Assembly: GCA_950295325.1 (NCBI GenBank)
Contig: OX485809.1
Span: 6,882,001-6,946,000, forward strand
DNA length: 64,000 nucleotides
Direction: 5' to 3'
Source: Polytrichum commune
Taxonomy: Eukaryota > Streptophyta > Polytrichopsida > Polytrichales > Polytrichaceae
Positions 55,604 to 64,000 of this stretch are shown one piece after another. Each line of letters opens with the position of its first letter. Position 1 is the first letter of the stretch. The notes under the pieces were generated by a model. It was not told the DNA's origin. It saw nothing but the letters and a program-made list of their open reading frames with translations, and made no database searches. Position numbers and translations under genes: made by a program.

Positions 55604-56577
55604 ACATTTATAGGCAAAGTTTAGTTAATAATGTATGTGCAATATATACGAATATTCAGGAATATATATATATATATATATATAGTTAGAGAAGTATAGA
55701 CAAATATTGAAACTATGCAGAGGTTAGTATACACAAGTATTCAGGAACATATATTTAGAGAAGTATAGACAGATATTGAAACTATTTATCTTCTGTTAGT
55801 TATAAAGCATATCATATATGTTTATTTAGACATATACGAATGTATGTTAGTAAAGCAGTTATGTATATATATAAGTGTATATATATATAAGTTAGTCTAA
55901 CACCTCAGTAAATAGGAACAGACAAATATAACAGTTCAGATGGATCAACAGAAAAATAAGATGTTAGTAAAACATTATATATATATATATATATATAAGT
56001 TAGTAATATGTCAGAACTATCACAAAAGACTATGTCAGGACTTATGTATATATATATATAAAACAGGGTTACATACGTATATTAGTATATATATATATAT
56101 ATTTAAAGGTTAGTAATATTTCTGTTAGTAAGAAATAAGCTGTAAATAAAACAGAATATATACACAAATAGATATAACAGTTTTGTTAGAACATATTGGG
56201 ATAGTTCAAAAACATCAGGATAAGAGGAATCACAACAGTGTGTTAGTATATGAAACGGATATATAATAGTATGTATCAACAGCAAAGATAGACATTGGAC
56301 AACATAACGTTATGTTGTTAGGTAGAAGCAAAATCAGTTGTGCAGCATATCAACATGTGAAATAGAAAAATGATTATGCAGCAGTGTAGTGTTTGACAGA
56401 ATCTGTGTGTGTGTGGTAGAAGGTCTATGTGCCAGACTATCTATAGAACTTGCTCATGTGATCATTCGTTTTGCCTCACCAAAATGTAGTATATAAACTA
56501 TATAGTATCTACAGGATATGATCAAGCATGTAGAAAGTATGAAGAAAAATTGTGCCGACAGGAGCGTGCTGATAACG
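55604..56577 (-). repeat. Copia-2 untranslated leader with TA tracts and GTTAGT repeats
   Basis: About 1 kb, rich in (TA)n (for example 55660-55683, 55976-55997, 56048-56061, 56085-56103) and in GTTAGT/GTTAGTA words, about ten copies. CGTTATCAGCAC at 56566-56577 is the candidate primer site. No ORF. Confidence 0.7.
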
Positions 56578-56934
56578 TGTTAGAAGTATGTGTAGACTAC
56601 AAGTGAGACAGAGTTTTGGTGCATGAATACTTCAATAGAATTGAATGCCCTTAATGGTAAATCTGGGGTATATATACAGTATTGTGTGGCCAGGGGGTAT
56701 GAAGGCCAGGTGTCAGTAGTCTACTGCACTGTATACTATTAGCACATCTACTTCATACTATCCAGGTTGATACCCGGCTATGGCCGGCTGATGTCCATGT
56801 TAGCCCACTAACAACATTGATTAAGTCTAAGTGTATAAGCGGGTATCCAGGCTAGTACCCTGGAACCCTACACTACTGTCTTAAGCTAAGGCCTAGTTAA
56901 CACCTGGTTGTACTAGCTAACAACTATCTTAACA
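56578..56934 (-). repeat. Copia-2 5' LTR
   Basis: 357 bp; five transitions relative to 50504-50860. Confidence 0.95.
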
Positions 56935-56939
56935 GAGAC

Positions 56940-57420
56940 TATGGTGCCCATGGCGTGTGAGATGAGGGAGTTGTGGGATTGAAGGTTGAGAGGGATTGGA
57001 TGTGTGTGAGTAGTGTGGTTGTTATGAGAGGGAATTGGGGAGAAAATATTTAAGTTGACTTTGTTTGAATGCGGGGGGAAAGTTGGTCATGATGGAGCGC
57101 AATGGGCTAGGGTTAGATTCGATATCACCAAGGAGGAGGAGGAGGAGGAGGGGGGTAGTGTTCCAAACATATAATGCTTTCCAAATGATGTGGGGGTGTC
57201 GATGTTGAGGGGATGAGGGGCAATGGAATTTGAGGTATATGATTAGTATTGAATTTGGGGAAATGAAGGTACCATGTAGGTGGGGTGGGATTTTGATTGT
57301 TGGAATGGTGGTTGGGGAGGTGGGTAGGGTGTAAGTAATTTAAGGGGTAGGTTATGTTGCGTTGTGTATTTAGGAGTGTCATGTATGGAAATGGGTATGA
57401 TACTCTTTTGGTAAGATGAC
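56940..57420 (-). mobile_element. LINE remnant B, part right of Copia-2
   Basis: T/G-rich plus strand. The minus-strand frame includes PPTWYLHFPKFNTNH and IPLPLIPSTSTPP, resembling the LINE endonuclease stretch LQPWLLINLYMPS...LPLIPIIQT. Copia-2 inserted into this remnant. Confidence 0.4.
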
Positions 57421-59084
57421 TTTACAGAAGAGCAAAGTCAATTTCATGAAGGTTCAAAGCTATTTCATGAACTGTCCAATCCATGTTACTAGTGTGTTTT
57501 ACCAATTTTCATGAAGCTTCTAAATGAGTTCATGATTTTTCTAAACCAATTCGACATGTGCCACACCTCAATTTCATGATATTGAACCTTTACCTTTAGC
57601 AACCTCATGAAACTTCCAAACCACTTGGTTTTTGTATTCTCAACTCTTCAACTTCTTGCCTCCTTGCCTTCTCATTTCACAACATTTGGTTGTTGGTGAG
57701 AGCCTCCAAAACATTGTCATGTACTAGACCTCACAATAGAATTGATCTAGAAGTGACTTTGTATGCCCATACACAACTCTCTAGTTCTCTAACAGTGATA
57801 CAATTCTCTAGTTCTCTAGCATGATGGGGCTCCTCTTACAAGGTTTGGTAATGGTTCCCTGCCTCAAAGCCTCTTCTACACAACTTAACAAAAGTGATAG
57901 TTTGTTTGTGTTCTTACTGCTACACCTTATAGTATATGGAACTGCATCAAATTCTTTGCAAGTTTTGACTCTCATTTGTATTCATTTATGTTTATGCTAT
58001 TGTTGAAAACCATACTGCCCTTGTCGTTGCATTATTTTTTGAAGCATACTCGTATTGCCTAGACTTGCTCTCTTTCATATTGCCTCATACAATATTTCAA
58101 TTGAAGGGTATGTGCCATGTTGGTTAGGGTTTTGGTTGTGAGTGATTCATTGTTCTACTATTTTTGTTTTCCTAATTGGAAGCAGGTGGAAATAGTTCGC
58201 TTTGTGTTGCTTTGTGTTGATTCGGGTTAGAGCTGGTGTTGTTTATGTGTTACAATTAAGTTTTTCTTTGGTCAGGGTTATAATTTCTTGTTCTAAATTG
58301 CTTCAATTCAGTAGCTATGCCCAGTCGGGTGTGTAAATATAACCGCATAGATGATGCACTTTGCTCACAAATCATATGTAGTGTTTAAATTGAGCATTTA
58401 TCGTATACTAACACAAATGAACATTACGAATATCCTCACGAAACAATTAGGAGCATAGCCAAAGCTTTGGGGAAAAATGGTCAATTAGTGCCTAAACATA
58501 AAGGCAGTGTTTGCTATCCACTTTGACAGGGTGAGCACATTCACTGATTAGTAGAGAGGTTTGATGCAGATCCAAACATCACTGTAGAATCACTCCATTA
58601 TCAGTTGAATGAAGCTTTTCAATTTCCACACCTTGTATCTATCAATTGACAATGTTTCAAAAGCCATTCCAAAGTGAAGCTTTTGTTCGGTGAAGGTCTT
58701 ATATTCTTGGTTATAAAAATGGGGGAGATGTATTTTGAGTTGAAGTTGTTTGGGGGGGGGGGATAATTTTGGAGGGGGGAGAGTTATGCAAAAATAGATC
58801 TTACCCAACTACCAATTCACCAAGCTACACATCCTGCCAACCATCTAGCTCCCATTTTCAGATTCAACATCGTTACAAACGGAGCTACCCAACTCTCGGA
58901 TCTGAAGCTGAGTCACTCATCCAACAACACCTCCAGACAATGCACATTGAGGAGGTAAATCCATTACCGCATTTGTTAGTTTAGGCCCCAATGGGAAGCA
59001 CTACTAGTCCGGCTTTGCAAAAATAGATCTTAAGAACTCATGAATGGAAGTTGAAGGAGCATCGTGGGTGGTGGCTGGATGAGG
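57421..59084. other. Intergenic DNA
   Basis: No supported gene. Several TTCATGA-rich lines at 57445-57610 and a G10 run at 58751-58760. Confidence 0.5.
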
Positions 59085-59086
59085 TA

Positions 59087-59588
59087 GAGTAATCTCCCGC
59101 TTAAGTACGCACCCATTTAAGTACACATCCAAGTTAAGTGTGCGATTTTTTTGACAAAAATAAGGGTTCATACTTTATTGTTTGAACATGTCATGCATAA
59201 TCGTTGTCGCAAATGCATGCAATTTTTTCGCATGACATTCAATGCCAGTTTGTTGATGTTTCACTTAAATGTCTCAAACGATCGTCACAGTTCATCATAC
59301 ATCTGTCTAGTTTCCATTTGAACATCATAGCAAAGCAATTGGTCGTTGATGTGGAGGGCAACGTTGTGTAGAGCTTCAAAGCTTTTGAAGTCGGTAGCAC
59401 TTTCAAATTCAGCCAACGTCTTGATAGGTTGGATTTCGATCAAGAGGGTTGCCTCAAGTTTATCCGTTTCCTGTTGCGATTCATCGAATCACAGGGTTTA
59501 AAAGCGGTATGAGTAAAGTACGCACCTACCAACTAAGTGCGCACCAACGGCTTTGGTTCAAAGTGCGTACTTAAGCGGGAGATTACTG
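59087..59588 (-). mobile_element. 502-bp TIR element with a transposase-like remnant
   Basis: The ends GAGTAATCTCCCGCTTAAGT and the reverse complement of ACTTAAGCGGGAGATTACTG pair over about 27 bp including GTACGCAC. TA flanks both sides (59085-59086, 59589-59590). The minus strand around 59270-59460 keeps an open, protein-like stretch (LAEFESATDFKSFEALHNVA, INDQLLCYDVQMETRQMYDE). TA targets, a CAGT-type end and leftover coding suggest a deleted pogo/Tigger-like Tc1/mariner element. The superfamily is tentative. Confidence 0.65.
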
Positions 59589-59589
59589 T

Positions 59590-60330
59590 ACTAGTAGCGC
59601 ATTGAATGTGAGTTGGGGTGTGCAGAGCATTGTGGTTGTTTTTGTTTTGGGTGTTGCGGTGTTGTTGGGGGAGTGTGTGGATAATTCCGGTGAAGAGTGG
59701 AGGATTGGGGAGTTTTAGTAGGCAGTTGTGTTGTGAGTTGGGGATAAGACAATACATGAATGCAGAAAGTGTGGTTCTAGGTATCTGAATGCGGAAAGAG
59801 CTTGGTGGGGGTAGAGAACAACATTATAATGGTGTGTTGGTGTGGCTCTCACATGTATGGTGGGGGACTCTGTGTGTTGGTGCGGTTGATTTGGTGCAAT
59901 TGGTTTGCAACAGCATGGAGTTGTATGGTGGTACAACCATTGTGTGGAGTATGAATATCCACTGAATGTTTCTGATATTTGTGTAGTAGGAGGAGAATGT
60001 TGTGTTTTGGTAGAGGCTTTTGTGTGCATGTTGTGCGGCGAATGTAGTCGTACGGGTGCAATCGGAAGCTTGTGTGTTGCACCGAAGATCACCGTGGTCG
60101 AGCTTCGATGGGTTGTGCAAGTTGTTGCCTGCGTAGTCAGAGCTCTCATCGTGCACCCTTGGTCAATCCAAAGAATCCCCTTCAAGATGAAGGAAGGAAT
60201 GCAACTATGGATTGTTTGCTTTTTTTTCAATTGGTTTAAGAATTGGAACTTATCTCTTTTCTTCATGAGGAACGTATTGATTGATGCAGGGGCAACCCTT
60301 CGATTAAAAATGAAAAGGAAAAATCTTGTT
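59590..60330 (-). mobile_element. LINE remnant C (ORF2 N-terminal style)
   Basis: The T/G-rich plus strand and minus-strand frames full of His/Thr/Pro match the style of the LINE ORF2 start. IPSFILKGILWI near 60.18 kb resembles MPSFLKGIFSPY. Decayed and short. Confidence 0.4.
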
Positions 60331-61190
60331 GGAAGTTGATTTCCTAGGTTGTAGAAAGTCTAACTTGTTATATACCACACATTCTATGCACATGTAGTGA
60401 TGTGCACATGAGTTGATGTTTAATTGTATATGAAGTCAATGTATAGCCATTACTATAGGTGGATAACTCATGTAATTACCATGCCGAGTCAACCATGCTA
60501 ATTCCGCCACACCATTGATAATTAGTGTGGTTTTAAATATTAAACTTAAAAATACACTAATTAAATATATATTGTTTCCTTTTCTCTAACATTGGCATTT
60601 TGTTGACTGGTCCTTAAAAAATTTATTGATCCAAAAGAAGATGTCATCACATTCCCACCACAACCAAAAGCATGTGTTAGACTAATTTAAAGTAATTTTT
60701 AGTTCGCAAATTACGAATGCGTATGAACCCAAGTTGCAGAGAGAAACATAAGATGCAAGATAAGCCAACATTAATTACAGTCCCCAAATGGTACCCGCAA
60801 GAGCTTACCAACCTTGTAATCAATAATCCATATGCAAGCCTTGCTCTAAAGTGCATGATGGTATGAGCATAAAATGAACATTTTTTGCAGTTAGCCCGTT
60901 TCTCCTAGGACAATTAAAGGTGCAATCAATACCAAATGATAATTGAGTCCAAGTTGTCATTTTTCTTCATAATCTTTGAAGCTCATACGAAAATCTTATT
61001 CATCACCAAATTTTGCAATATCTTAAAATCCAATGTGACATTTCCCTTGGTCTTGGTCTTATATCAAGTCTTGAGCTCATCTTGAGCTACTTGTTGATCT
61101 CAACTGTGAGGATATTCGGGTGAATTGGATATTTTTAACAACCCAATTGGGAATGTAGGGACTTGCCATTGGGGGAGATAAGTACCGGCC
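60331..61190. other. Intergenic DNA
   Basis: AT-rich; nothing recognisable. Confidence 0.6.
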
Positions 61191-61193
61191 AGC

Positions 61194-61800
61194 TTGTCTA
61201 TGTCCATCCATTCAAGGTCACCTTCAAAAGGAGGCAAGAGTCGTCAGGGGCTCTCTAATTCTCATAATGCACGTTTCAAGATTACATCATTAGACTTGAA
61301 CCAACTTGAAATTGAGCAACTTTGGGAAGAGTATTTGGCGGATTGTATCCAGTGGTGGGACAACAGACTTAACAAGGTATCACCAGGACTATTCAGTTTT
61401 AGTTGATGCTAGAAGTTCAATGTGCGACTTCAATCAACCATTGATTAAAGATGAAATGTGTTCTTAAGAAAGTTTTGGAGTGACTGAAGGATGATTCGTA
61501 GTAGTGTTTACATACTACTTAATTGATAATTATTATTGTTGAATGCAGGTTAAAGTATGAGTCCAGTATCTGAGATCTCATCGTGGGTTGTGGTTCCCGC
61601 AGAGGAATCCCAGATCACCTGACTACAAACATAAGGTGGCAAGAAAAGCACTTTGTGACCTGGGTACATACAAGCCGGTCAAGTCCAGCATGGGTGAAGG
61701 AAAGGCTTCAATCGGTGACTCGAGACAATCTGCAATCCCATGTTGTTTATCGCATCAAAGATTCTCAAGACACTGCACAACCAAAGAGGTAATGCCTTAA
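61194..61800 (+). pseudogene. Broken two-exon gene of unknown family
   Basis: Exon 1 encodes FKITSLDLNQLEIEQLWEEY then LADCIQWWDNRLNK and ends at a donor AAG|GTATCA (61375). After an intron with acceptor GAATGCAG (61548), exon 2 continues in phase 0 as VKV*VQYLRSHRGLWFPQRNP and YKHKVARKALCDLG. A TGA (61558-61560) interrupts the junction. The Trp/Arg-rich sequence reads as real protein, but I do not recognise the family. The upstream start is unclear. Confidence 0.45.
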
Positions 61801-62185
61801 GCATGTAATGAAGAAATGGCCATAACTTTACTAGGGCTGTGGCTATCCATGTGTTATGTTGAATCCATCCTCAACAATTGACACCGTTGCAGATGATCAA
61901 TCCCTGGAGTAACATGATTTTTTTGGAGGAGTTTGTAGGCCATACCTGCACCTGTGCTGGCTTCATTCCTGGGGCCTTTAATTGCCTGGCCAACTGTGTC
62001 ACGTCAAAAACCACCTCTCTGCATACTTCCTTCTCAAAAACCCACCCTACCTGCCTGCTTATTGAAGAATTGATTTTAAGCATAGGATCCTCACCAAAAT
62101 ACCCATAATGATGCAATAGAGTGAGTTGAGAATGGTTGGTCGTGTTTATTGACATCGGCCTAGTTTACCACAGCCTCATGTCTGT
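61801..62185. other. Intergenic DNA
   Basis: No gene seen. Confidence 0.5.
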
Positions 62186-63110
62186 GCTTCTCAATCAGAC
62201 GAGTAATTCTAAATCTGATACTTGCGCAAAACTTTCAAACTCTGAACTATACAAACCGATAAAGCTCGAGATAGGTATCAAGCTTCTTTCACATTTCGGT
62301 TTCACAGAAGCCTTCCAAGGGATTTCTAATATTCCCATGGGTATCTTTTAAGAAAACAGTGCATGACACTTTCTCACCCTATGGCGCCCGTCTGTAAGCT
62401 GGTCAAATTATCCTTCATGTGACCTCAATTTCAACGACGAAACCAGCAGAGGTAAGATCATCAAACTAGCTCATGTGTTTGCACACATTTTCGTAAATCC
62501 TCATTCCAAATATACATTCCCAGGCAATAGCAGGTTTTCTCAATCAAACGAGTAATTCTGAATCTGATATTTACGCAACTTTCCCAACTCTGTCAACCAA
62601 AGTTTTGTGGGTTCTACGAGCTGAGAAAGCTCGACATAGGTATCAAGCTTCATCAAGCATCTTCCACATTTCCGTTTCCACATTCTGCCTTGCTTGCGAC
62701 ACAAGGAAACCCGGAGAGATGAGACTAAACCCTGAAAAGTAAGTTGAGAATACCTGGTCATGTTACTGGAATAAGCTATTAATGATAAACCCATGACCAT
62801 CAACACAAGCATGATAAACCCTCGTTCCAAACATTTGATGATAACTGGAAACTCTGACTTTGATATTTACGCAAGATTCTCAACTCCGTCAACCAAAATT
62901 TTGCGGCCTCTACGAACCGTGGAAGAATCAAGCCTTCTCCCACGTTTCCGTTTGCACATTCTGCCTTGCCTTCCGAGGAAGGATATCTAACATTCCCGTG
63001 TACACGCATCTACCTGTCTATCACATACGAATGCGTCCCAGGAAACATCAACAGGGCAAGTTAGGCATCATTCTTCTTCTTCATCTTCTTCTCCTCTTAC
63101 CAATCTAAAA
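62186..63110. repeat. Diverged three-copy repeat downstream of the peroxiredoxin gene
   Basis: Three related segments start near 62190, 62537 and 62845. They share (A/C)TCTGA(A/C)T(C/T)TGATA(T/C)TT(A/G)CGCAA, AACTC(T/C)GTCAACCAAA, and a downstream CCACATTTCCGTTT...CATTCTGCCTTGC. At 62370-62410 CTTTCTCACCCTATGGCGCC and CTGTAAGCTGGTC mirror the start of the peroxiredoxin 3' end (CACTACGGCGCCCTTCTGCA), so part of the gene end was copied too. Noncoding. Confidence 0.65.
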
Positions 63111-63138
63111 GACCCTTTCTCAAATTCTCCCAACCTCT

Positions 63139-63864
63139 CTACACTACGGCGCCCTTCTGCAAGCTGCTGAGGATCTCCTCAGCGCTGCTGGTGGTGAACG
63201 CACCGCCCTCCTCAAGGTTCAGAGTTTTCACCACCCCATCCTCCGCGAGCAAGGAGTACCTCCGTGAGCGCACCCCAAGGCCCACGGGCTTATCGCTCAA
63301 ATCCACGGTAGCCCCGAGCGCTTTTGTGAACTTCCCCAACCCGTCCGACAACATAAGCACCTTGTCCCCCACACCAATGGACTCCCCCCACGCGCGCATC
63401 ACGAACGCATCGTTCACGGACACGCACGCCAGCGTGTCAACCCCCGCTTGACGGAGCTCATCCGCCTTCGCTACAAACCCTGGCAAGTGCTGCGACGAGC
63501 ACGTCGGTGTGAACGCCCCAGGTACCGCGAAGATCACCACTTTCTTCCCTTTCGTGAGTTCGCTCACTTTCACCGTTTGCACGTCGCCTTCCTTGTCGAA
63601 GTACGACAGCTCTGCCTCGGGTAGGGTTTCCCCCACGCTAATGGCCGCCCTCGCTGCCAAACCCGAAGGGCAGGAGGAGGAAGAAGAAAATCCCCTCCTC
63701 GTCGTCGTCGTCGTCCTCGCATTATTCATGAATCCTTTCGGGGACACCACCCGGGCGCCGAAAAAGGCTGCCTTCATGGCCTTGGAGCTCACCACACCAC
63801 ACGCCGGTGCTGCCCGAGCTGCGCAGCTCATCTGCATCCCTGCCATTGCCGCTGTTGCCGCCAT
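63139..63864 (-). CDS. PRXIIE: Type II peroxiredoxin, plastid-targeted type
   Basis: 241 residues from ATG 63864 to TAG 63139-63141, single exon. Residues 1 to about 72 are Ala/Ser/Arg-rich with few acidic residues, typical of a chloroplast transit peptide. The mature thioredoxin-fold domain reduces H2O2 and alkyl hydroperoxides, using thioredoxin/glutaredoxin-type donors. The peroxidatic Cys122 is in [16 protein letters not shown]; the second Cys147 ([13 protein letters not shown]), 25 residues later, is the intramolecular resolving Cys of the PrxII class. The active-site Arg lies in [12 protein letters not shown] (about 199-202). All key residues are present, so it should be active. Length and motifs fit plant PrxII E. 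The coding sequence is GC-rich, unlike its surroundings. Confidence 0.93.
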   Translation of the reverse strand: MAATAAMAGMQMSCAARAAPACGVVSSKAMKAAFFGARVVSPKGFMNNARTTTTTRRGFSSSSSCPSGLAARAAISVGETLPEAELSYFDKEGDVQTVKVSELTKGKKVVIFAVPGAFTPTCSSQHLPGFVAKADELRQAGVDTLACVSVNDAFVMRAWGESIGVGDKVLMLSDGLGKFTKALGATVDLSDKPVGLGVRSRRYSLLAEDGVVKTLNLEEGGAFTTSSAEEILSSLQKGAVV

Positions 63865-63889
63865 CTCCCCTGTCTCTATTTGTGTGTAT

Positions 63890-63933
63890 ACGTGAGAGAG
63901 AGACAGAGAGACAGAGAGACAGAGAGAGAGAGA
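63890..63933. repeat. GA/GAGACA-rich microsatellite in the peroxiredoxin 5' region
   Basis: Runs of GAGAGAGACAGAGAGACAGA just upstream of the start codon; on the mRNA strand this is a CT-rich leader or promoter-proximal tract. Confidence 0.8.
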
Positions 63934-64000
63934 TCTTTGAAGGGGCGAGAACAGTTGATGAATTCCGGGGAGAGGGGGAGGGAGTTTGTTGTAGATTCTG

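Larger units (their letters stand above)
50504..56934 (-). mobile_element. Copia-2: older Ty1/copia-type retrotransposon
   Basis: 6,431 bp with 357-bp LTRs (50504-50860, 56578-56934) and a 5-bp target duplication GAGAC (50499-50503, 56935-56939). The LTRs differ at five sites by eye, all transitions (about 1.4%), so it is older than Copia-1. Gag and Pol share one frame, interrupted by TAG at 53429-53431 inside integrase. RT has Asn in place of the first catalytic Asp. Protein similarity to Copia-1 is high throughout, but the LTRs differ: sister families. Confidence 0.95.

Noticed and set aside
59533-60266. Overlapping His/Thr-rich minus-strand frames as a candidate new gene
   Set aside because: Composition and a short match to the LINE ORF2 start indicate a decayed LINE fragment.

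Overview
This window is nuclear DNA of a green plant or green alga. A type II peroxiredoxin gene with a plastid-type N-terminal extension lies near the right edge. Copia elements, an APE-type LINE, a tRNA-derived SINE and several TIR elements are packed around a few GC-rich genes in AT-rich DNA. A streptophyte alga or early-diverging land plant fits best, but I cannot name the species. I saw no tRNA or rRNA genes, CRISPR arrays or bacterial-type operons.

Layout. 1-10.9 kb: a multi-exon + strand gene. A methyltransferase-like C-terminal exon, a charged/proline-rich coiled-coil exon and an FCP1-like HAD exon can be spliced in one frame. The middle exon is split by a 6.6-kb Copia element (1137-7738, identical 438-bp LTRs, TSD AGCTC). 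The gene carries eleven copies of the palindrome ACGAACGNNCGTTCGT, in introns and exons. 11.3-22.6 kb: one very long LINE on the - strand. It has an RRM-like/coiled-coil ORF1, and an ORF2 that overlaps the ORF1 stop by 8 nt. ORF2 opens with three 2A-like NPGP motifs, followed by an APE endonuclease, RT, RNase H and a terminal Cys/His finger. Several nonsense codons make this copy defective. 23-27.2 kb: noncoding DNA with GA tracts and two diverged direct repeats. 27.8-33.4 kb: a decayed intron-containing - strand gene, a paralogue of the methyltransferase-like gene at the left edge. 33.4-39.2 kb: AT-rich DNA with small TIR elements.

39.5-42.2 kb (-): a 2OG-Fe(II) oxygenase-fold protein that appears to have lost two of its three iron ligands. 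43.9-45.3 kb: a PIF/Harbinger-like MITE with a smaller MITE nested in it. 46.6-60.3 kb: nested transposons. LINE remnants are broken by a tRNA-SINE, a 1.7-kb element with 390-bp inverted repeats and an internal 192-bp tandem array, a second Copia element (50504-56934) and a 0.5-kb TIR element. 61.2-61.8 kb: a broken two-exon gene of unknown family. 63.1-63.9 kb (-): the intact plastid-type peroxiredoxin.

The most notable system is the LINE with an array of three 2A-like motifs inside ORF2, combined with an overlapping ORF1/ORF2 junction. The second is the palindrome family confined to one gene region. Only the peroxiredoxin, and probably the oxygenase-fold and HAD genes, look like intact host genes; most of the rest is mobile DNA at different stages of decay.
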